NCBI GenBank assembly: GCA_023428035.1
Contig: JAEYZO010000456.1
Location: 1-5,420, forward strand
Reading direction: 5' to 3'
Source: Pseudomonadota bacterium
GTDB taxonomy: Bacteria; Myxococcota_A; Polyangia; Polyangiales; Ga0077539
Length of the DNA stretch: 5,420 nucleotides
Position numbers and translations under genes: made by a program. Below are positions 3,368 to 5,420 of the stretch, piece by piece. Each line of letters begins with the position of its first letter. Positions within the stretch are counted from its first letter, which is position 1. Below the pieces are notes generated by a model that saw nothing but the letters and a program-made list of their open reading frames with translations, ran no database searches and was not told where the DNA came from.

Positions 3368-5389
3368 TCGTCGGGCAACAACGTCAACTCTGGCGACGGG
3401 TTCCCCGACCCCAACGCAGAGGACACCGGCACCGGCGGGAGCCTCGACTCGGGCGCGGGTGACATCGACGCGAGCGTCGGGAGCGGCATCGACGGCGCGG
3501 TGCACCTGCCCGACGGCGCCGAGGTCCTCCCCGACGGCGCGATCCGCCTGCCCGACGGCGCGATCTGGGACCCCGACGGCTCCGCGGTGATCCTCCCTGA
3601 CGGCGCGATCCGTCAGCCCGACGGCGCGATCACCCACCCCGACGGCGCGCTGGTGGTGCTGCCCGACGGCGCGATCCGGCTCCCTGACGGCGCGCTGGTG
3701 CACCCCGACGGCGCGCTGATCGACCCCGGAGACTTCGACGGCGGTGTGATCCCCGACTTCGACGGCGGAGGCTCTGACACCGGGCTCCCCGATTTCGACG
3801 CCGACCTCGGCGACGGCTCGGTCACCACGCCCGAGGGCGAGGTCTGCGGCAACGGCCTCGACGACAACGGCAACGGCCGCGTCGACGACGGGTGCTTCTG
3901 CGTCGCGGGCCGCACTCAGCTCTGCTTCGTGGGCAACCCCGCCCTCGCGGGCCGAGGGTCCTGCGTGTGGGGCCGGCAGAGCTGCGAGGGCGTGCAATCC
4001 GACGGCGAGTGGACCGCGTGCGTCGGCTCGGGCGCCGCGGGCATGGAGGTCTGCGACGGCCTCGACAACAACTGCGACGGCCGCATCGACGAGAACTGCC
4101 CCTGCCCTCCGGGCACGATGCGCCCCTGCTACTCGGGTCCGTCGGGCACCTCGGGGGTGGGCGCCTGCCGCGGCGGCACGCAGCTCTGCGCCCCCGACGG
4201 CCGCTGGGGCGCGTGCTCCGGCGAGGTCACCCCGGGCCCCGAGCGCTGCGACGGGATGGACCGCGACTGCGACGGCAACGCGATGAACGGCTGCGAGTGC
4301 GCGACCGGCGCGACGCGGTCTTGCTACTCGGGCCCGAGCGGCGCGGTCGGCGTGGGCATCTGCGCGGCGGGCACCCAGACCTGCGTGCCCCTCACCGCGG
4401 GCGGCAGCGCCTGGGGCGCCTGCGCGGGGGAGCGCTTCCCCAACGCGGAGCTCTGCACCAACGGCGTCGACGACGACTGCAACGGGATCATCGACTGCAT
4501 GGACCAGCCGTGCATCGGCGACCCGGCGTGTCTCGCGCCGATGTGCCGCCGCGGCGTGGTCGAGCGGCTCCTCCCCGCGGTGGGCGAGATGGCGGTGATC
4601 GCCGACCGCTCGGGCAGCATGAGCGCCCGCACCTCCGACGGCTCGACCCGCTGGGGCGCGCTGCGCGTCGCGGTGAACACCGTGCTCCCGCGCGTCCAAG
4701 ACAGCTTCGAGCTCGGCCTCGGGGTGTTCCCGAGCGCTGGCTCCTGCGACGTGCCCTCGGGCGGCCTCACCTACCCGATCTCGCCCGGCGGCGGCACCGC
4801 GATCGGGGGCTTCCTCGCGCTGGTCGGGCCCGACGGCGCGACGCCGACCTACCAGGCCCTCGGCGCCGCGGCCGACCACTTCCGCCGCTCGCCCAACCCG
4901 ATGATGCGCCGGCGCTTCATCCTCCTCGCGACCGACGGCTCGCCCAACTGCGGCCACGACGTCGGCGACGTGGTGAACCGCATCCGGGACATTCGCTCGA
5001 GCCTCGGCATCGACACCTTCGTGCTGGGCATCCCCGGGCCTCGCGGGTCGCTCAACGAGATGGCCGTGGCCGGCGGGCGCGCGCGCTCGGGCGGCACGGC
5101 CTTCTACGAGGCCAACAACACCTCGCAGCTCTCCACGGCGATCCGCGCCATCGCGGGCGCCGCGTCGGACTGCACCTTCGACATCCCGAGCAGCATCACG
5201 CCGATCTCCGACCCGGCGTTGTTCCGCCTGACCTTCGACGCCGCGGTGGTGCCCCGCAGCGGCTCCAACGGGTGGGACTTCACCGACGGCACGATGACCC
5301 GCGTTCGACTCAACGGCGCGGCGTGCACGACCTTCCAGTCGGGCTCGGTCACCAACGTCGTCGCGCTCTACGCCTGCGCGTCGATGTGA
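3305..5389 (+). CDS. Surface lipoprotein with PDGA repeats, MopE-type cysteine modules and a vWA domain
   Basis: This is a 694-residue predicted lipoprotein. Residues 1-20 form a short basic start and hydrophobic core (LVAMSLALAVGAG) ending before Cys21, an acceptable though not ideal lipobox. Ser at +2 favours the outer membrane. Residues 22-68 are a Gly/Asp/Ser linker. Residues 69-137 hold ten PDGA/PDGS units, then an Asp/Gly-rich stretch to about 180. Residues 181-414 contain 29 cysteines in three regular modules. Each ends in an acidic loop such as CDGLDNNCDGRID (250-262), resembling MopE-type metal-binding motifs and EF-hand-like calcium loops. Residues 429-620 are a vWA domain with a complete MIDAS: D434-x-S436-x-S438, a Thr in GATPT (511-515), and D544 in ATDGS. 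The last 70 residues are a Cys-containing beta-like tail. vWA domains bind proteins in a metal-dependent way, so an adhesive or ligand-binding role on the cell surface is likely. The partner is unknown. The gene appears to be a single unit, divergent from the HIT gene. Confidence 0.93.
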   Translation: MLSRSSVLVAMSLALAVGAGCSSGNNVNSGDGFPDPNAEDTGTGGSLDSGAGDIDASVGSGIDGAVHLPDGAEVLPDGAIRLPDGAIWDPDGSAVILPDGAIRQPDGAITHPDGALVVLPDGAIRLPDGALVHPDGALIDPGDFDGGVIPDFDGGGSDTGLPDFDADLGDGSVTTPEGEVCGNGLDDNGNGRVDDGCFCVAGRTQLCFVGNPALAGRGSCVWGRQSCEGVQSDGEWTACVGSGAAGMEVCDGLDNNCDGRIDENCPCPPGTMRPCYSGPSGTSGVGACRGGTQLCAPDGRWGACSGEVTPGPERCDGMDRDCDGNAMNGCECATGATRSCYSGPSGAVGVGICAAGTQTCVPLTAGGSAWGACAGERFPNAELCTNGVDDDCNGIIDCMDQPCIGDPACLAPMCRRGVVERLLPAVGEMAVIADRSGSMSARTSDGSTRWGALRVAVNTVLPRVQDSFELGLGVFPSAGSCDVPSGGLTYPISPGGGTAIGGFLALVGPDGATPTYQALGAAADHFRRSPNPMMRRRFILLATDGSPNCGHDVGDVVNRIRDIRSSLGIDTFVLGIPGPRGSLNEMAVAGGRARSGGTAFYEANNTSQLSTAIRAIAGAASDCTFDIPSSITPISDPALFRLTFDAAVVPRSGSNGWDFTDGTMTRVRLNGAACTTFQSGSVTNVVALYACASM
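3509..3715 (+). repeat. PDGA-coding tandem repeat, 21-24 base period
   Basis: Ten units of PDGA (one PDGS) begin at residues 69, 76, 83, 90, 98, 105, 112, 120, 127 and 134. Spacing is seven residues except for two eight-residue steps. Linker residues are mostly hydrophobic or basic (VL, IRL, IRQ, ITH, LVH). A degenerate IDGA at 62-65 keeps the same phase. At DNA level the core CCCGACGGCGCG recurs with small changes (CCC or CCT for Pro), so the array probably grew by duplication and could vary in copy number between strains. It forms a stalk-like linker between lipid anchor and cysteine-rich region. Confidence 0.88.
3899..4498 (+). repeat. Three tandem cysteine-rich modules within the lipoprotein
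   Basis: Cysteines at 199, 207, 220, 227, 239, 250, 257, 265 and 267 set a spacing of 8, 13, 7, 12, 11, 7, 8, 2. The second module (267-332) repeats it as 8, 13, 7, 9, 11, 7, 8, 2, and the third (332-398) as 8, 13, 7, 13, 11, 8, 6. Shared residues include CYSGPSG, G-x-C-x2-GTQ-x-C and W-x2-C. The acidic loops read CDGLDNNCDG, CDGMDRDCDG and CTNGVDDDCNG. A fourth loop at 181-197 precedes the first module but has Gly189 where the others have cysteine. This indicates internal duplication and probably a rod of disulphide-linked, metal-binding units. Confidence 0.85.
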
Positions 5390-5420
5390 GCTGAGGCCGT
5401 CGCCGCGGACGTCCCGGGGG

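Noticed and set aside
3509..3715. CRISPR-like array
   Set aside because: The 21-24 base units are in frame, code for PDGA and have no unique spacers between conserved repeats, so this is a protein-coding repeat.
3017..4957. Open frame of 646 codons on the minus strand opposite the lipoprotein gene
   Set aside because: Its translation is dominated by Ala, Val, Arg, Gly and His with repeats mirroring the PDGA array. It is an antisense shadow, and it also overlaps the well-supported HIT gene in another frame.
3892..5394. Second long plus-strand frame inside the lipoprotein gene
   Set aside because: It is Arg/Pro/Gly-rich with no motif, lies wholly within the vWA/MopE coding region and has no ribosome binding site.

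Overview
The window is very GC-rich DNA with strong G/C preference at third codon positions. All the clear genes end in TGA. This composition, together with a long lipoprotein that joins low-complexity repeats, MopE-type cysteine modules and a von Willebrand factor A (vWA) domain, suggests a myxobacterium-like organism (Myxococcota, possibly the Polyangia side). That placement is an inference from composition and protein style, not from a marker gene.

Left part (1-1983, + strand): three tightly packed reading frames that look like one operon. They are the 3' tail of an unrecognised gene, a radical SAM enzyme whose GTG start overlaps the preceding TGA, and, 14 bases further on, a 300-residue protein with the layout of a fold-type I aminotransferase. 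Two things stand out. The radical SAM frame is broken by one TAG at codon 183, yet continues with clearly family-like sequence to a TGA at 1064-1066. The aminotransferase-like protein matches the class I pyridoxal-phosphate (PLP) attachment-site pattern except that the PLP lysine is arginine and the pattern's arginine is glutamine, so it is probably not a normal PLP enzyme. If the TAG is read through, or is a sequencing error, this pair could belong to an uncharacterised biosynthetic or modification pathway. If the TAG is real and not decoded, the radical SAM gene is a recent pseudogene.

Middle part (1951-3105, - strand): a HIT-family (histidine triad) nucleotide hydrolase or transferase followed 63 bases later by family 1 uracil-DNA glycosylase (ung). 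Both are complete with intact active-site motifs and are probably co-transcribed. The end of ung overlaps the end of the aminotransferase-like gene tail to tail by 33 bases.

The 199-base divergent gap (3106-3304) holds the only clearly AT-richer patch of the window. It contains two 10-base tandem near-repeats, an inverted repeat and a weak promoter candidate for the rightward gene.

Right part (3305-5389, + strand): one 694-residue gene for a predicted outer-membrane lipoprotein. In order it has a lipoprotein signal peptide, about ten PDGA units at 7-8 residue spacing, a cysteine-rich region built of three regular modules with MopE/EF-hand-like acidic loops, and a vWA domain with a complete metal-binding (MIDAS) motif. 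Its role is likely at the cell surface, in adhesion or binding, but the partner is unknown. The last 31 bases (5390-5420) hold nothing I can identify.
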